The notes: generated by a model from the letters alone, not told the origin. A DNA stretch of 64,000 nucleotides from an uncultured Prolixibacteraceae bacterium (GCA_937915865.1 CALGIG010000080.1:69276-133275), one strand, 5' to 3'; positions 28,127-38,501 are shown, numbered from the stretch's first letter. Made by a program: numbers and translations.

Positions 28127-30601
28127 ATGAACCTAACTAACTGGAAAATTTCGCTTCGTAACCTTCAAAAACACAAATGGTTGTCGCTGATCAATATTCT
28201 TGGGCTGGCATTTGGACTGGCTGCTTCATTACTGCTGATGATGCACGTTTCGCATGAATTGAGCTATGACCAAAACTGGGAAAATGCCAGACAAATCTAC
28301 CGCATTAGTTACGACCGCTATCAAAATGGCGACCTCAGTTTTAAAAGCGCGCGGACCCTACGCGGAATGGCAGCCGTGCTAAAAGACAAATTGCCAGAGG
28401 TGGCAGCCAGCACCGAAATTTCGAGTGATGTGGTGACAGTTTACAACGAGAACAGCCAGATACAGGATATTCGTATGTTTATTGCCGACTCTACTTTTTT
28501 CAGTGTTTTCAAACTTAATTTCATTAACCAGAAAGGCAAAAACCCGTTAACAGACCTTTACTCGTCGGTTATTTCAGAATCGGCAGCCCGAAGCCTTTTT
28601 GGAACAACCAACGCTGTTGGAAAATGGTTTAAGGTTTGCCAAGGCTGGCGCTTTTGTGTTACAGGTGTTTACAAAGATTTACCAACAAACACACACCTTC
28701 CGTTCGATATGTTGCTAAGCTGGCCAACGTATTACCACTATTTCCAAAACTGGGACAATGATTCGGGAACTGAGGTAATCAGAAATCCGAATGCCTTTAA
28801 GAACAACCGCCCTGTTACCGAGTGGAGTTGGGGTTACAACGGCTGTTACGCCTACCTGGTTACCAACCCGGGAACCGACACAAAGCTGGTTGAATCAAAA
28901 ATCGAAAAAATAGCTGTTGATTATACCAAGAATATCACCGAAAACGACGGGAAAGCCAGCTTTCACTTACAACCTATTACTGATATTCATCTGAACTCGA
29001 ACCTCGATAACGAAGTGCAACCCAATGGCGACAAAAATTCGGTTTATGCACTTATCTTCATCGCTTTAATCATTCTTTGTATCGCCTGGGTCAACTTTAT
29101 TAATCTTACTTTGGTAAGAGCTGTCGAACATGCCAAATCAATTGGGTTGCGAAAAATAGTTGGCGCTATGAAAAAACAGCTTATTGCCCAATTCATGTCG
29201 GAAGCTATGATAACCAACTTCATCGGTATTCTGCTGGCCCTTATTTTGGTGTTCATCTTTAAAGGCTGGTTTGCCTCAATAACCGAAATGCCAATATCAA
29301 CCAACATATCAATTAAATACCTAACTATTTTCGGAGCAATCATCAGTGCCGGGATTCTGGTTTCGGGACTCTATCCCGCCTACTACCTTTCAGGATATAA
29401 ACCTGTTGATTTATTTAAAGGCATTAAAGCTTCAGGAGCAAACAAACTCGATTTACGCAAATTTCTGGTTATCGGGCAATTTGCCGCATCTATTTTCCTG
29501 ATTGCCGGAGTGCTGACTGTTTTCAAACAAATTAACTACATGAGAAGTGTTGACCTGGGAGTAAATATTGAGCAAACGCTGGTTACTTATTCGCCCCCAA
29601 CAATGATTGGCAGCCCGAAACGAATGAGCAAACTGGAGGCTTATAAAACAATGGTTCGAAATACCACGGGGGTTGAAGCGATTACAACATCATCGGCTAT
29701 TCCAGGGAAAGAAATCCTTTGGAAACGGCAGGACATACGCAAACCCAACGATTTGCCCAATAACCTGAAATCGTACGCTTATACCTACGTCGACTATGAC
29801 TTTATACCCACATTTAACCTGAAATTGCTTGCTGGGCGAAATTATACTTCAACCGAAAACGAACAAACAAAAAGAGTGATTATCAACGAGGAAGCAATGA
29901 GGCAACTAGGTTTTTCGAATCCCGAACCGGCAATAAATTCGTATATTTTGGTAGGGACAGACCAATACCAGGTTATTGGCGTATTGAAAAATTATCATCA
30001 GGAATCGCTTCGAAAAGAGATTAAACCTATCGTTTATTTCTTTGGATATGAGTGGATGTCGGACATTGGCTATTATTCCATTAAAGTAAATACTTCGAAA
30101 CTAAAAGAAACAATCGCCGGAATCGAAAAAATTTGGGAGCAAACTTACCCTGAAGACCAATTCAAATACTATTTCCTCGACGACCAGTTTGATGCACAAT
30201 ACAAGGCCGATCAGGCATTTGGCCGTATTTTTACCTTTTTTACCTTTCTGGCCATTTTCATTGCATCCATCGGGTTACTAGGGCTGGCTGTATATTCGGC
30301 AAACCTACGGATCAAGGAAATTGGTGTGCGAAAAGTAAATGGCGCCCGTAACTTCGAAATTCTGATGATGCTCAACCGCAATTTCATCCAATGGGTTATA
30401 ATAGCATTTGTTGTAGCCACATTACCAGCCTGGTACATTCTTAACAAATGGCTCGAAAGCTTTGCCTACAAAACCACACTAAGCTGGTGGATTTTCGCCT
30501 TGGCTGGCTTGCTGGCACTGGGGATTGCGCTGCTGACGGTAAGTTGGCAAAGCTGGCAGGCAGCCATAAGGAACCCAGTGGAGGCATTGAGATATGAATA
30601 A
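28127..30601 (+). CDS. P12: double-FtsX ABC transporter permease (longest member)
   Basis: P12 has 824 residues. The extra length lies mainly in periplasmic domain 1, around the segment with NWDNDSGTEVIRNPNAFKNN (about residues 207-226). The coupling motifs are KSIGLRKIVGAM near 337 and KEIGVRKVNGAR near 730. Domain 2 has IINEEAMRQLGFSNPEPAIN and VIGVLKNYHQESL. The C-terminal cassette is the common KWLESFAYKTTLSWWIF type, with QAAIRNPVEALRYE at the end. A family B element follows directly after the stop and fills most of the 142-base gap to P13. Confidence 0.94.
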   Translation: MNLTNWKISLRNLQKHKWLSLINILGLAFGLAASLLLMMHVSHELSYDQNWENARQIYRISYDRYQNGDLSFKSARTLRGMAAVLKDKLPEVAASTEISSDVVTVYNENSQIQDIRMFIADSTFFSVFKLNFINQKGKNPLTDLYSSVISESAARSLFGTTNAVGKWFKVCQGWRFCVTGVYKDLPTNTHLPFDMLLSWPTYYHYFQNWDNDSGTEVIRNPNAFKNNRPVTEWSWGYNGCYAYLVTNPGTDTKLVESKIEKIAVDYTKNITENDGKASFHLQPITDIHLNSNLDNEVQPNGDKNSVYALIFIALIILCIAWVNFINLTLVRAVEHAKSIGLRKIVGAMKKQLIAQFMSEAMITNFIGILLALILVFIFKGWFASITEMPISTNISIKYLTIFGAIISAGILVSGLYPAYYLSGYKPVDLFKGIKASGANKLDLRKFLVIGQFAASIFLIAGVLTVFKQINYMRSVDLGVNIEQTLVTYSPPTMIGSPKRMSKLEAYKTMVRNTTGVEAITTSSAIPGKEILWKRQDIRKPNDLPNNLKSYAYTYVDYDFIPTFNLKLLAGRNYTSTENEQTKRVIINEEAMRQLGFSNPEPAINSYILVGTDQYQVIGVLKNYHQESLRKEIKPIVYFFGYEWMSDIGYYSIKVNTSKLKETIAGIEKIWEQTYPEDQFKYYFLDDQFDAQYKADQAFGRIFTFFTFLAIFIASIGLLGLAVYSANLRIKEIGVRKVNGARNFEILMMLNRNFIQWVIIAFVVATLPAWYILNKWLESFAYKTTLSWWIFALAGLLALGIALLTVSWQSWQAAIRNPVEALRYE

Positions 30602-30730
30602 GAGCCTCCCCCGACCCCTCCGAAGGAGGGGAGATTGGGTTCGGCTAAATTTGAGAAGTATGAAAATAAATGAACGAAAGGCAAAATATCCACTGCCTCA
30701 AAGTCCCCCTTCGGGGGATTTAGGGGGCTT
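30602..30730. repeat. Family B nested inverted-repeat element, copy 3
   Basis: The left end has CCCCTCC-GAA-GGAGGGG. The right end has TCCCCC-TTC-GGGGGA, then TTTAGGGGGCTT. The outer arms AGCCTCCC and GGGGGCTT pair imperfectly. The interior (GAACGAAAGGCAAAATATCC) corresponds to that of copy 1. It begins on the base after the P12 stop and ends 13 bases before the P13 start, exactly as copy 1 ends 13 bases before the ATPase start. Confidence 0.75.
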
Positions 30731-30743
30731 TAAATACTAAAAA

Positions 30744-33152
30744 ATGATTTGGACAAATATAAAACAAGCGGTACGGTACATCCTCAATCAAAAGAAATAC
30801 TCATTGGTTGTGGTCATTGGGTTATCCGTCGGACTGGCGGCTTCGTTCCTGATTTATTCGTATGTGTATTACGAGAAAAGCTACGATAATTTCCACCAGT
30901 ATGGAGATAATCTTTACCGAGTTGTTGTGACCAATCAAAAGAGTTTAAAAGACTACAAGAGCCCATACAGTTATTCACCGCAAGGACCAGTAGCCGTTTC
31001 AGAAATTCCTGAAGTAAAAAACTACGTGCGACTTTTAACGCGCCCCCAGGTTGTCATTTCAAATCTTTCAGGTGAGAAAGAGTCCGAGCCTTATACTGTA
31101 CAGCAATATTATTATGCCGACAGTTCGTTCTTCGATCTTTTCACGTTCCCGTTAATTCAGGGAAACCCGAAAACAGTTTTGGCCGAACCCGGAAGCGTAG
31201 TCATCTCGCAGACGATAGCGACAAAACTGTTTGGCAATGCAAATCCGCTGGGCGAACAGCTGAACGTTGACGGCCAATATTCGTGTACAGTAACCGGTGT
31301 TTTTAAAGATATTCCGGAGAACACCCACCTGCGGTTCAATTTGCTTTTTTCGTTAAACTCGCTGAACTGGATCATGGGTAAAAACGCCTGGGAAAACCAT
31401 TCATTTTTCACCTATCTTCTGTTGAAAGACGGAGCCAATCCACGCGATGTTGAATCGAAAATAACAGCAGCTTACCTGAAAGAAAACAGGGCGGTCAACC
31501 AGGCCAAATGCGAGTGGAAACTCCAACCGGTTGGCGATGCCTATTTAAAAACGACCGATTTTACCTCAAAACCCGAAGCATTTAAGTTTGGCGATAACCG
31601 GATCGTTTATTTCTTAAGCCTGATCGCCATTTTGATTTTGTGTATTGCGGGGATTAATTACATCAACCTTACCACCGCCAAAGCGGCTGAACGGTTTAAG
31701 GAAATCGGGGTTAGAAAAACAAATGGTGCCGGGAAGCTGCAATTGCTCTACCAATTCTTCACCGAATCGGTGCTTTTCAACATTTTGGGCATTCAGTTGG
31801 CCGGGGTAATGGTTGTTTTGGTTTATGCTTGGTTTGCGAATGCAATGGGGTTTTCATTTTCGTTTCGTCAAAGCACAGGTTTCTGGAGTGTTGTATTCGC
31901 CACATTGGCTATTACGGTGTTTCTGCCTGGTCTTTTAACATCACTGGTGTTGTCATCGTATAATCCAGTTAAAATTCAGTCAACCAATAATGCCAGTAGT
32001 TCGGGTTTTTCGTTCCGCAACGGGCTGGTCATTTTTCAATTCATCATCATTATCGGGCTGATGGTTGGTGTTATTGTTGTCAATCTGCAGCTAAAATACG
32101 TCCATTCGGTCGATCTGGGATTTCAGAAAGAGCAGGTACTGGTATTGAATGCCCCGCGAATTGGGTTTAACAACGAAAAAGAAAGCCAGTTGGAATCTTT
32201 CAGGCAAGATTTAACCAAACACCCCGAAGTTGCTGATGTTACGGCTTCAGTAAATATTCCCGGACAACGGTTTGGTTCAGGCAATGGAGGCCCAGCCTTA
32301 AATGGCGAAGAAAATCACGACACCTATTTCCGGGTAGGGCGCGTGATGCCAAATTACCTGGATTTTTATGGGATAAAACTGATTGCTGGTAGAAATTTCT
32401 CCGGGAATCGGGAGGCCGATAATCAATCGGTAATTATTAATGAAGAAGGGGTAAAGGAATTTGGGTTGAAAGATGCGGCTAATGCCATATCTAAAAAAGC
32501 AACCTGGAACGGGCATGAATGCACGATCATCGGGGTTACACAAAGCTTCCATCAGCAGTCGTTGCATATTTTGCCCGAACCAATGATTATTTATACCATG
32601 CCTTTCGAGAATACCTACAACTACATTTTAGTCAGGTTAATCGCCGGAGATTTTGAAAAATCTATAGCGTTGGTTGAGCGTGAATACAAAGCAACATTTG
32701 CCGGCAACCCGTTTGACTATTTCTTTTTAGACAGTTTTTTCGACCAGCAGTACAAAAAAGACATTGCCTTCAGGAAGCTGTTCAGTTTTTTTTCAGTAAT
32801 CGCTCTATTAATCGGTTTTTTAGGGCTTTACGGATTAACAACATTCAGAATTATTAAGCGAACCAAAGAAATTGGTGTGCGGAAAGTGAACGGAGCAAGA
32901 ATTTCAGAAGTGGTTGTTCTGCTCAATAAAGATATAGTAAAATGGGTAGTAATCGCTTTTGTAATTGCTACGCCCATTGCTTACTATTCCATGCACAAAT
33001 GGCTCGAGAACTTTGCTTACAAAACCAACTTGAGTTGGTGGATATTTGCTTTGGCGGGTTTGTTGGCGCTGGGAATTGCATTGTTAACTGTGAGTTGGCA
33101 AAGCTGGAAAGCTGCAACAAGGAACCCGGTTGAGGCGCTGAGGTATGAGTAA
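30744..33152 (+). CDS. P13: double-FtsX ABC transporter permease
   Basis: P13 has 802 residues. The coupling motifs are KEIGVRKTNGAG near 319 and KEIGVRKVNGAR near 708, both intact. Domain 2 has IINEEGVKEFGLKDAANAI, then IIGVTQSFHQQSLH, where the usual KDF is QSF. The first half ends YNPVKIQSTN. The C-terminal cassette is KWLENFAYKTNLSWWIF. An A-rich stretch precedes the start immediately after the family B repeat. P14's ATG is 26 bases after this stop. Confidence 0.94.
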   Translation: MIWTNIKQAVRYILNQKKYSLVVVIGLSVGLAASFLIYSYVYYEKSYDNFHQYGDNLYRVVVTNQKSLKDYKSPYSYSPQGPVAVSEIPEVKNYVRLLTRPQVVISNLSGEKESEPYTVQQYYYADSSFFDLFTFPLIQGNPKTVLAEPGSVVISQTIATKLFGNANPLGEQLNVDGQYSCTVTGVFKDIPENTHLRFNLLFSLNSLNWIMGKNAWENHSFFTYLLLKDGANPRDVESKITAAYLKENRAVNQAKCEWKLQPVGDAYLKTTDFTSKPEAFKFGDNRIVYFLSLIAILILCIAGINYINLTTAKAAERFKEIGVRKTNGAGKLQLLYQFFTESVLFNILGIQLAGVMVVLVYAWFANAMGFSFSFRQSTGFWSVVFATLAITVFLPGLLTSLVLSSYNPVKIQSTNNASSSGFSFRNGLVIFQFIIIIGLMVGVIVVNLQLKYVHSVDLGFQKEQVLVLNAPRIGFNNEKESQLESFRQDLTKHPEVADVTASVNIPGQRFGSGNGGPALNGEENHDTYFRVGRVMPNYLDFYGIKLIAGRNFSGNREADNQSVIINEEGVKEFGLKDAANAISKKATWNGHECTIIGVTQSFHQQSLHILPEPMIIYTMPFENTYNYILVRLIAGDFEKSIALVEREYKATFAGNPFDYFFLDSFFDQQYKKDIAFRKLFSFFSVIALLIGFLGLYGLTTFRIIKRTKEIGVRKVNGARISEVVVLLNKDIVKWVVIAFVIATPIAYYSMHKWLENFAYKTNLSWWIFALAGLLALGIALLTVSWQSWKAATRNPVEALRYE

Positions 33153-33178
33153 AATTGATTGAAGTAAAAAGGAAAGTT

Positions 33179-35491
33179 ATGATTAAAAATATTTTAAAAA
33201 CAGCAATTAAATATTTATGGAAAAACAGGATTTATAATTTTATAAACATCCTGGGATTGACTGTTTCAATTACTTCAATTCTTGTCATACTTGTTTATAT
33301 TGGAAATGAACGTAAATACGACACTCAAATCAATAATCGTGACAAAATTTACCGGATTGGGACCAATTGGGCTACCATGCCATCATTTATCGGACACTTT
33401 TTGAAAAATGAATCGGGTTATATCGACGATGTGGCCCGTGTGAAAATGGAGGACCATGAAATCAGTTATAACGATGAGATTTTTCTTATGGATAATATTG
33501 GAATGGCAGAAGCCAATTTTTTCAAGATATTCAATTTTAAATTTTTGCTTGGGAATTCAGAAAATGCACTTCAAAAAAAGCATTCGATAGTGCTTACACA
33601 AAGGGAAGCAGAACGTATTTTTGGTAAAGCTAATCCGCTGAATCAAACTATTCTTTTAAAGAATAAGTATCCCTTCACTATAACAGGGGTAGTAGAAAAT
33701 CCTGAATATTTTCATTTGCCATTTACTGCCATTGCCACACTGGAAAGCCTTAAAGAACTTGCTTATCCTGAAATATTGGAGCAAAAAGACGGATGGAGCT
33801 ATTTTACCTATATCGTGGGAAAACCTTCGATGACAGGCCCCCAAACGGAAGAACGATTAAACCGCAAACTGAAAGAACTTGGGGAATACAAAAACCAGCA
33901 ATTCCATTTATCCGGACTTGATAATTTATATTTTGCATCGCCCCTGTATTATGAAGGAAGCACGCGACATGGAAGTAAAGCTGTCCTGTTTGTCCTTATT
34001 TCCATTGCAGTGTTGCTTTTTATCCTTGCCGGAATCAATTTTATAAATCTTACCAATTCACGGACTAACATCCGGTTAAAAGAAGTAGGGATAAAAAAAC
34101 TGATTGGAAGTCCGAAAAGTACTTTGATAATTCAGTTTCTGGTTGAATCGATTATGCTATTGCTTATTGCCCTAGGATTCTCATTGTTGCTTGTAAAAAT
34201 GGTCGAACCTTCTTTTTGCAATTTGATCGATAAAACAATTGATTTTAATACTATTTATTCTCCTTTAAATCTCCTCATAGTAACGTTATTGATCATTTTA
34301 ACGGGAATACTGACAGGGTTGTTTCCGGCTATTAATATAAACTCGGTTCAATCCATTTCGCTTATAAAAAACAAAATGGACAGGTTCTCTCAAAAAACCA
34401 TTTTTAGTAAATCGCTGATAACTTTTCAGTATGTCATTTCAATTGTATTGATAGCCGGAACATTAATCATAGTAAAACAGCTTAAATATTTAAAAAACAA
34501 AGATCTGGGATTTTCTCCGCAGCAAATTGTTTGTGTTGAACTAAACAATGATTTGCGGGTTCAGCAAAAAGCCTTCAAAAACGAATTGCTTCAAATTCCG
34601 GGAGTTTTGCAGGCCGCCTATTCGGGAAATACGATGGGCCATGACTGGTCGAATTGGGTAAATGAAATGGACGGTGGTGGAAAAGCATTTAAGGTAAATT
34701 GTGTTGAGCCGGAATATTTCGACCTTATGGGCATTAAATTGAAAGATGGGCGGATATTCAGGGAAGACGAACCGGATAAAAGTTACATTATTAACGAAAC
34801 AGCGGTAAAACAGTACGACATTAAGAATCCGCTTGAAAAAACCATGGAAAGGGATGGAAAGATCTATCCTATCATTGGGGTGATGAACGATTTCAATTTT
34901 CAATCGCCGCAATACCCGATTGAACCTGTGCTGTTTTATTTCAGGGACAACAGGTACAACCTTATAAACTTAAAAATTAATGCTGCCAATACAAAACAGG
35001 TAATAGGAAGCATCGAAAAAGTGTGGGAGAAGTTTAGTCCGGCCCATGTGCTTACATATAATTTTCAGGATGATTTATACGATAAGCAATACAAATCGGC
35101 AGAGCAGTTCAGCACTCTGGTTGGAATTGGCGGAGTAATTGCCATAATGATTGCATGTCTTGGAATCCTTGGATTATCCATCTCATTGGCAGAGCAAAAA
35201 ATCAAAGAAATCGGCATCCGAAAAGTAAGCGGCGCCAAAGTCTCCGAAATACTTGCCATGCTCAATAAAGACTTTGTGAAATGGGTAGCCATCGCTTTTG
35301 TAATTGCCGCGCCCATTGCATACTATGCCATGCACAAATGGCTCGAAAACTTTGCCTACAAAACTTCGCTGAGCTGGTGGATTTTTGCCCTGGCCGGTTT
35401 GCTGGCGTTGGGGATTGCATTGCTCACAGTGAGTTGGCAAAGCTGGAAAGCGGCTACTAAGAATCCGGTAGAGGCGCTGAGGTATGAATAA
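33179..35491 (+). CDS. P14: double-FtsX ABC transporter permease
   Basis: P14 has 770 residues from ATG 33179, preceded by AAAAGGAAAG. An in-frame TTG at 33155 would add eight residues that no relative has. The coupling motifs are KEVGIKKLIGSP near 301 and KEIGIRKVSGAK near 676. Domain 2 carries IINETAVKQYDIKNPLEKT and IIGVMNDFNF. The first half ends VQSISLIKNK. The body looks AT-rich, whereas the last 250 bases read like the common cassette (KWLENFAYKTSLSWWIF). The gap to the Cys-rich protein gene is 22 bases. Confidence 0.93.
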   Translation: MIKNILKTAIKYLWKNRIYNFINILGLTVSITSILVILVYIGNERKYDTQINNRDKIYRIGTNWATMPSFIGHFLKNESGYIDDVARVKMEDHEISYNDEIFLMDNIGMAEANFFKIFNFKFLLGNSENALQKKHSIVLTQREAERIFGKANPLNQTILLKNKYPFTITGVVENPEYFHLPFTAIATLESLKELAYPEILEQKDGWSYFTYIVGKPSMTGPQTEERLNRKLKELGEYKNQQFHLSGLDNLYFASPLYYEGSTRHGSKAVLFVLISIAVLLFILAGINFINLTNSRTNIRLKEVGIKKLIGSPKSTLIIQFLVESIMLLLIALGFSLLLVKMVEPSFCNLIDKTIDFNTIYSPLNLLIVTLLIILTGILTGLFPAININSVQSISLIKNKMDRFSQKTIFSKSLITFQYVISIVLIAGTLIIVKQLKYLKNKDLGFSPQQIVCVELNNDLRVQQKAFKNELLQIPGVLQAAYSGNTMGHDWSNWVNEMDGGGKAFKVNCVEPEYFDLMGIKLKDGRIFREDEPDKSYIINETAVKQYDIKNPLEKTMERDGKIYPIIGVMNDFNFQSPQYPIEPVLFYFRDNRYNLINLKINAANTKQVIGSIEKVWEKFSPAHVLTYNFQDDLYDKQYKSAEQFSTLVGIGGVIAIMIACLGILGLSISLAEQKIKEIGIRKVSGAKVSEILAMLNKDFVKWVAIAFVIAAPIAYYAMHKWLENFAYKTSLSWWIFALAGLLALGIALLTVSWQSWKAATKNPVEALRYE

Positions 35492-35513
35492 TCAATTATA
35501 AAATAGCACAACC

Positions 35514-36047
35514 ATGGATAGAAAAGATTTTTTCAAAAGAGCCTGTGGCCTTGGCATTTGTTCCTGCATAGGAGCAATCTCAATTAACGATTTAAATGCA
35601 GCAGAACAAAAGCCGGTGCCCGACTGGAAAGAAGGCTTTGTCAAATACCGCTTTGCCAAATTGATTGGCATTCTTGATTCAACTTTGGATGAAAATACCA
35701 AAAACCAGATTATTGAAAATTTGGGCAGGGAATGTGCTAAAGATGGTTTTTCAATCAAGTACATAAACAACCCTGAAGGTTTTTTTAAAGAAATCAACGC
35801 CCGTTGGGGCGAAAATGCCACTTACGACAAAGAGAATGGGATAATCAGAATTGAAACACCCGAAAGGGATTGCGTTTGCCCTTTTGTCGACAGCAAAACC
35901 ATTTCGCCTTCTGTTTGCCAATGCTCTGTTGGGTGGCAGGCCCAAACGTACGAAACGATATTGGGGAAAAAAGTGACAGCCAAATGCATTGAATCGGTTG
36001 TACGGGGAAGTAAAAAGTGCGTGTTCGAAATTATTGTGCCAAAATAA
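35514..36047 (+). CDS. Exported Cys-rich protein, possibly ATC-hydrolase/V4R-like
   Basis: The protein has 177 residues. The N-terminus MDRKDFFKRACGLGICSCIG looks like an export signal of twin-arginine-like or lipoprotein-like type, with Cys at 11, 16 and 18, but the class is uncertain. The mature part has CVC at 120-122, CQC at 135-137 and Cys at 158 and 169. It ends in a region (ILGKKV, then RGSKKCVFEI) that resembles small-molecule-binding V4R-like or L-2-amino-thiazoline-4-carboxylate hydrolase-like domains. The gene is inserted between P14 (22 bases before) and P15 (9 bases after), so it is probably co-transcribed with them. The Cys pairs could bind metal or form disulfides, and no catalytic function can be asserted. 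Confidence 0.8.
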   Translation: MDRKDFFKRACGLGICSCIGAISINDLNAAEQKPVPDWKEGFVKYRFAKLIGILDSTLDENTKNQIIENLGRECAKDGFSIKYINNPEGFFKEINARWGENATYDKENGIIRIETPERDCVCPFVDSKTISPSVCQCSVGWQAQTYETILGKKVTAKCIESVVRGSKKCVFEIIVPK

Positions 36048-36056
36048 TTGATAACA

Positions 36057-38456
36057 ATGAAATTTCTAAAGCTCTTTTTCAGGCGGAACCTGGTCAACAA
36101 CAAGCTGACTTGGTTAAACATTGCTGGCTTAACGCTCGGGATGTTCACCTTCCTGTTCATCTTTTTTTACGTTTATACCGAACGTAATTACGACCAATAC
36201 CTTCCCGATGCCAAAGAGGTTTATCACCTCGAATTTACCGTCAACAAAAACGGAGCCCGTTCGCTTTATTCCACCACACCCATCCCATTAGCTAAAACCG
36301 TTTGGAGCGAAGTTCCGGGAATTGAGAACTGGTGTACCTTCTGTTCAATCTTCGAAACGCGGGTGCTCAACAACGACGAATCCGATTTCCTAAACCCCGA
36401 GATGCTTTATGCCAATCCTGAATTCCTGTTGATGTTTCATTATAAAGCTATCGAAGGGAGCCTCGACCATGCATTGGAACCGGGGAAAGTGGTAATTACG
36501 CGTTCGGCTGCCGAGAAATACCTGGGCACAAGCCATGCTGTTGGAAAGAAGTTTAAACTACTGCACGATCAGAAAGAAACGCTAAACGTTACGGTTGAAG
36601 CGGTGATTGAGGACATACCGTACAACAGTAATGTGAAGTTTGAAATCGTCGGTGCTATGGACGATTACCTGAAACTGGTTGGTAAATGGGTCGATTCGTG
36701 GTTTATCAAAGCCAGCCAATCGTATATAACACTGAAAAAAGGCACCGATGTTGCACAGGTCGAAAAAGAAATTGAGGCGCTCGTGAATAAATATGCCAAC
36801 TCGGCCAACCGTGAATCACAAGGTATTGCCTCTGTTTCGATGGAAAACATTTCGAGAAAGCATTTCAAAAAAGAGTATATCCTCCAACATCCTTCCGAAA
36901 CATTTGTCAGTGAAACATCGCTCCGGGTATTGTTCTTAATTGGATTAATCGCCTTGGTAATTTCGTGGCTGAACTACATCAACTTTCAGGTTTTCCAGAA
37001 CACCAAATATTTCAAAGACATTGGTATCCGCAAAATCGTTGGGTCAACAAAACAAAAACTAATCCTGGCGCTGATTAAAGAATCGATGCTTTTAACGTCA
37101 ATCCCGGTACTGATTACCACCTTTTTGTTCCTGACCATTTCGCCAAAACTTTACCGCGGTTTCAATTTCCAGATGGAACACATTCAGGTTAATACCCCGT
37201 TGTTTTGGTCAGTCACCATTGGCTTGTTCTTCGCCGGGTCGTTGCTTTCGGCTATCTACCCTATTTTGAAACTCGTCAGTTTTCAACCGCTCGAAATGAT
37301 CCAAAGACGGATAACCCCGGTCAAAAACGGCAAAAAGGGGTCGCTTATATTAACAACCCAGTTTGTCCTTTCTATTTTAATGATATGTGCCATCATCGTT
37401 ATTAACCGCCAGATGAAATACCTCGATCAGCAAAAACTGGGGTTTACGAAGGAAAATATACTCGTGATGGCTCCCCCGATAACCAACGACCTCGCAAACT
37501 ACGGACAAAAAATGAAGCTTTTCAAAGAAGAGGCATCGCATATTTCGGGGGTTGTTGCGCTATCCGCAGCAAGTTCAGTTCCGGGCAAGAAACTAATTAC
37601 CGAACATTTTGGGTTGAAAAACCGGGAAGAAACCATCAACAAATACCTGGGGCTTTCGTGCGACGAAGATTATTTCGATGTGATTGATGCACCCTTTCTT
37701 GCCGGGGAAAATTTCAGCAAGAACCCTGAAATCAGTAAGAACCAAATCATTATTAACGAAAGCTTGTTGCACAAACTGGGGTTTACCAATCCATCGGACG
37801 CCATTCACCAACTCACCAATAGGGACAAAAAAGAAATCGTTGGCGTTGTGGCCGATTACCACCACACCTCGTTGCACGAAAATGTGAAACCGAGCTTGTT
37901 TATCTGTGAGATGAACCGGTTTGCTTATTTTATGATCAAATCGAAGAGTAAGATAACCCCATCGCAGATTAACGTTTTAAGAGACAAATGGAACCGCATT
38001 TTCTCCGACAGCCCGTTTGAATATACTTTGCTCGAAACCGGGTTTAATCAACAGTATCAGGAAGATAAACAGCTTTCAAAAGTTGTGTTGCTTTTTTCAA
38101 TCTTGTCAATTTTTATAACAATGATGGGGTTGACAAGCTCTTGCTTCAATAACATTTATACGCGCACTAAGGAAATCGGCATCCGAAAAGTGAATGGGGC
38201 AAGGGTCACAGAAGTATTGGCATTACTCAATAAAGACTTTATAAAATGGGTAGCCGTAGCCTTTGCAATTGCCACGCCCGCAGCATATTATGCCATGAGA
38301 AAATGGTTGGAAAGCTTTGCCTATAAAACCACTTTAAGCTGGTGGATTTTTGCACTGGCTGGCTTGCTGGCGCTTGGAATTGCGCTGCTTACGGTAAGCT
38401 GGCAAAGCTGGAAAGCGGCAACGAGGAATCCGGTAGAGGCTCTCCGCTACGAGTAG
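36057..38456 (+). CDS. P15: double-FtsX ABC transporter permease
   Basis: P15 has 799 residues from ATG 36057. A TTG at 36048, right after the previous stop, is in frame but unlikely. The coupling motifs are KDIGIRKIVGST near 320 and KEIGIRKVNGAR near 705. Domain 2 has IINESLLHKLGFTNPSDAIH and IVGVVADYHHTSLHE. The first half ends FQPLEMIQRR. The C-terminal cassette is KWLESFAYKTTLSWWIF. The stop codon TAG is the first three bases of a family C palindrome, and a scrap of a second permease end follows. Confidence 0.94.
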   Translation: MKFLKLFFRRNLVNNKLTWLNIAGLTLGMFTFLFIFFYVYTERNYDQYLPDAKEVYHLEFTVNKNGARSLYSTTPIPLAKTVWSEVPGIENWCTFCSIFETRVLNNDESDFLNPEMLYANPEFLLMFHYKAIEGSLDHALEPGKVVITRSAAEKYLGTSHAVGKKFKLLHDQKETLNVTVEAVIEDIPYNSNVKFEIVGAMDDYLKLVGKWVDSWFIKASQSYITLKKGTDVAQVEKEIEALVNKYANSANRESQGIASVSMENISRKHFKKEYILQHPSETFVSETSLRVLFLIGLIALVISWLNYINFQVFQNTKYFKDIGIRKIVGSTKQKLILALIKESMLLTSIPVLITTFLFLTISPKLYRGFNFQMEHIQVNTPLFWSVTIGLFFAGSLLSAIYPILKLVSFQPLEMIQRRITPVKNGKKGSLILTTQFVLSILMICAIIVINRQMKYLDQQKLGFTKENILVMAPPITNDLANYGQKMKLFKEEASHISGVVALSAASSVPGKKLITEHFGLKNREETINKYLGLSCDEDYFDVIDAPFLAGENFSKNPEISKNQIIINESLLHKLGFTNPSDAIHQLTNRDKKEIVGVVADYHHTSLHENVKPSLFICEMNRFAYFMIKSKSKITPSQINVLRDKWNRIFSDSPFEYTLLETGFNQQYQEDKQLSKVVLLFSILSIFITMMGLTSSCFNNIYTRTKEIGIRKVNGARVTEVLALLNKDFIKWVAVAFAIATPAAYYAMRKWLESFAYKTTLSWWIFALAGLLALGIALLTVSWQSWKAATRNPVEALRYE

Positions 38457-38488
38457 TCAGGGCTTCACTCGAAGTGAAACCCTGACTA
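38454..38488. repeat. Family C palindrome after P15
   Basis: The outer arms TAGTCAGGG and CCCTGACTA enclose CTTCACTCGAAGTGAAA, which forms an inner stem (TTCAC/GTGAA). The P15 stop codon lies inside the element. Other copies are at 60672-60706 and 61891-61923. Confidence 0.85.
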
Positions 38489-38501
38489 AACAAGTGCGAA
38501 G

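Noticed and set aside
36048..36056. TTG start for P15 directly after the previous stop
   Set aside because: ATG 36057 gives an N-terminus of the usual length before TM1. The three extra residues have no counterpart in relatives. The same reasoning moved the starts of P2 and P14.
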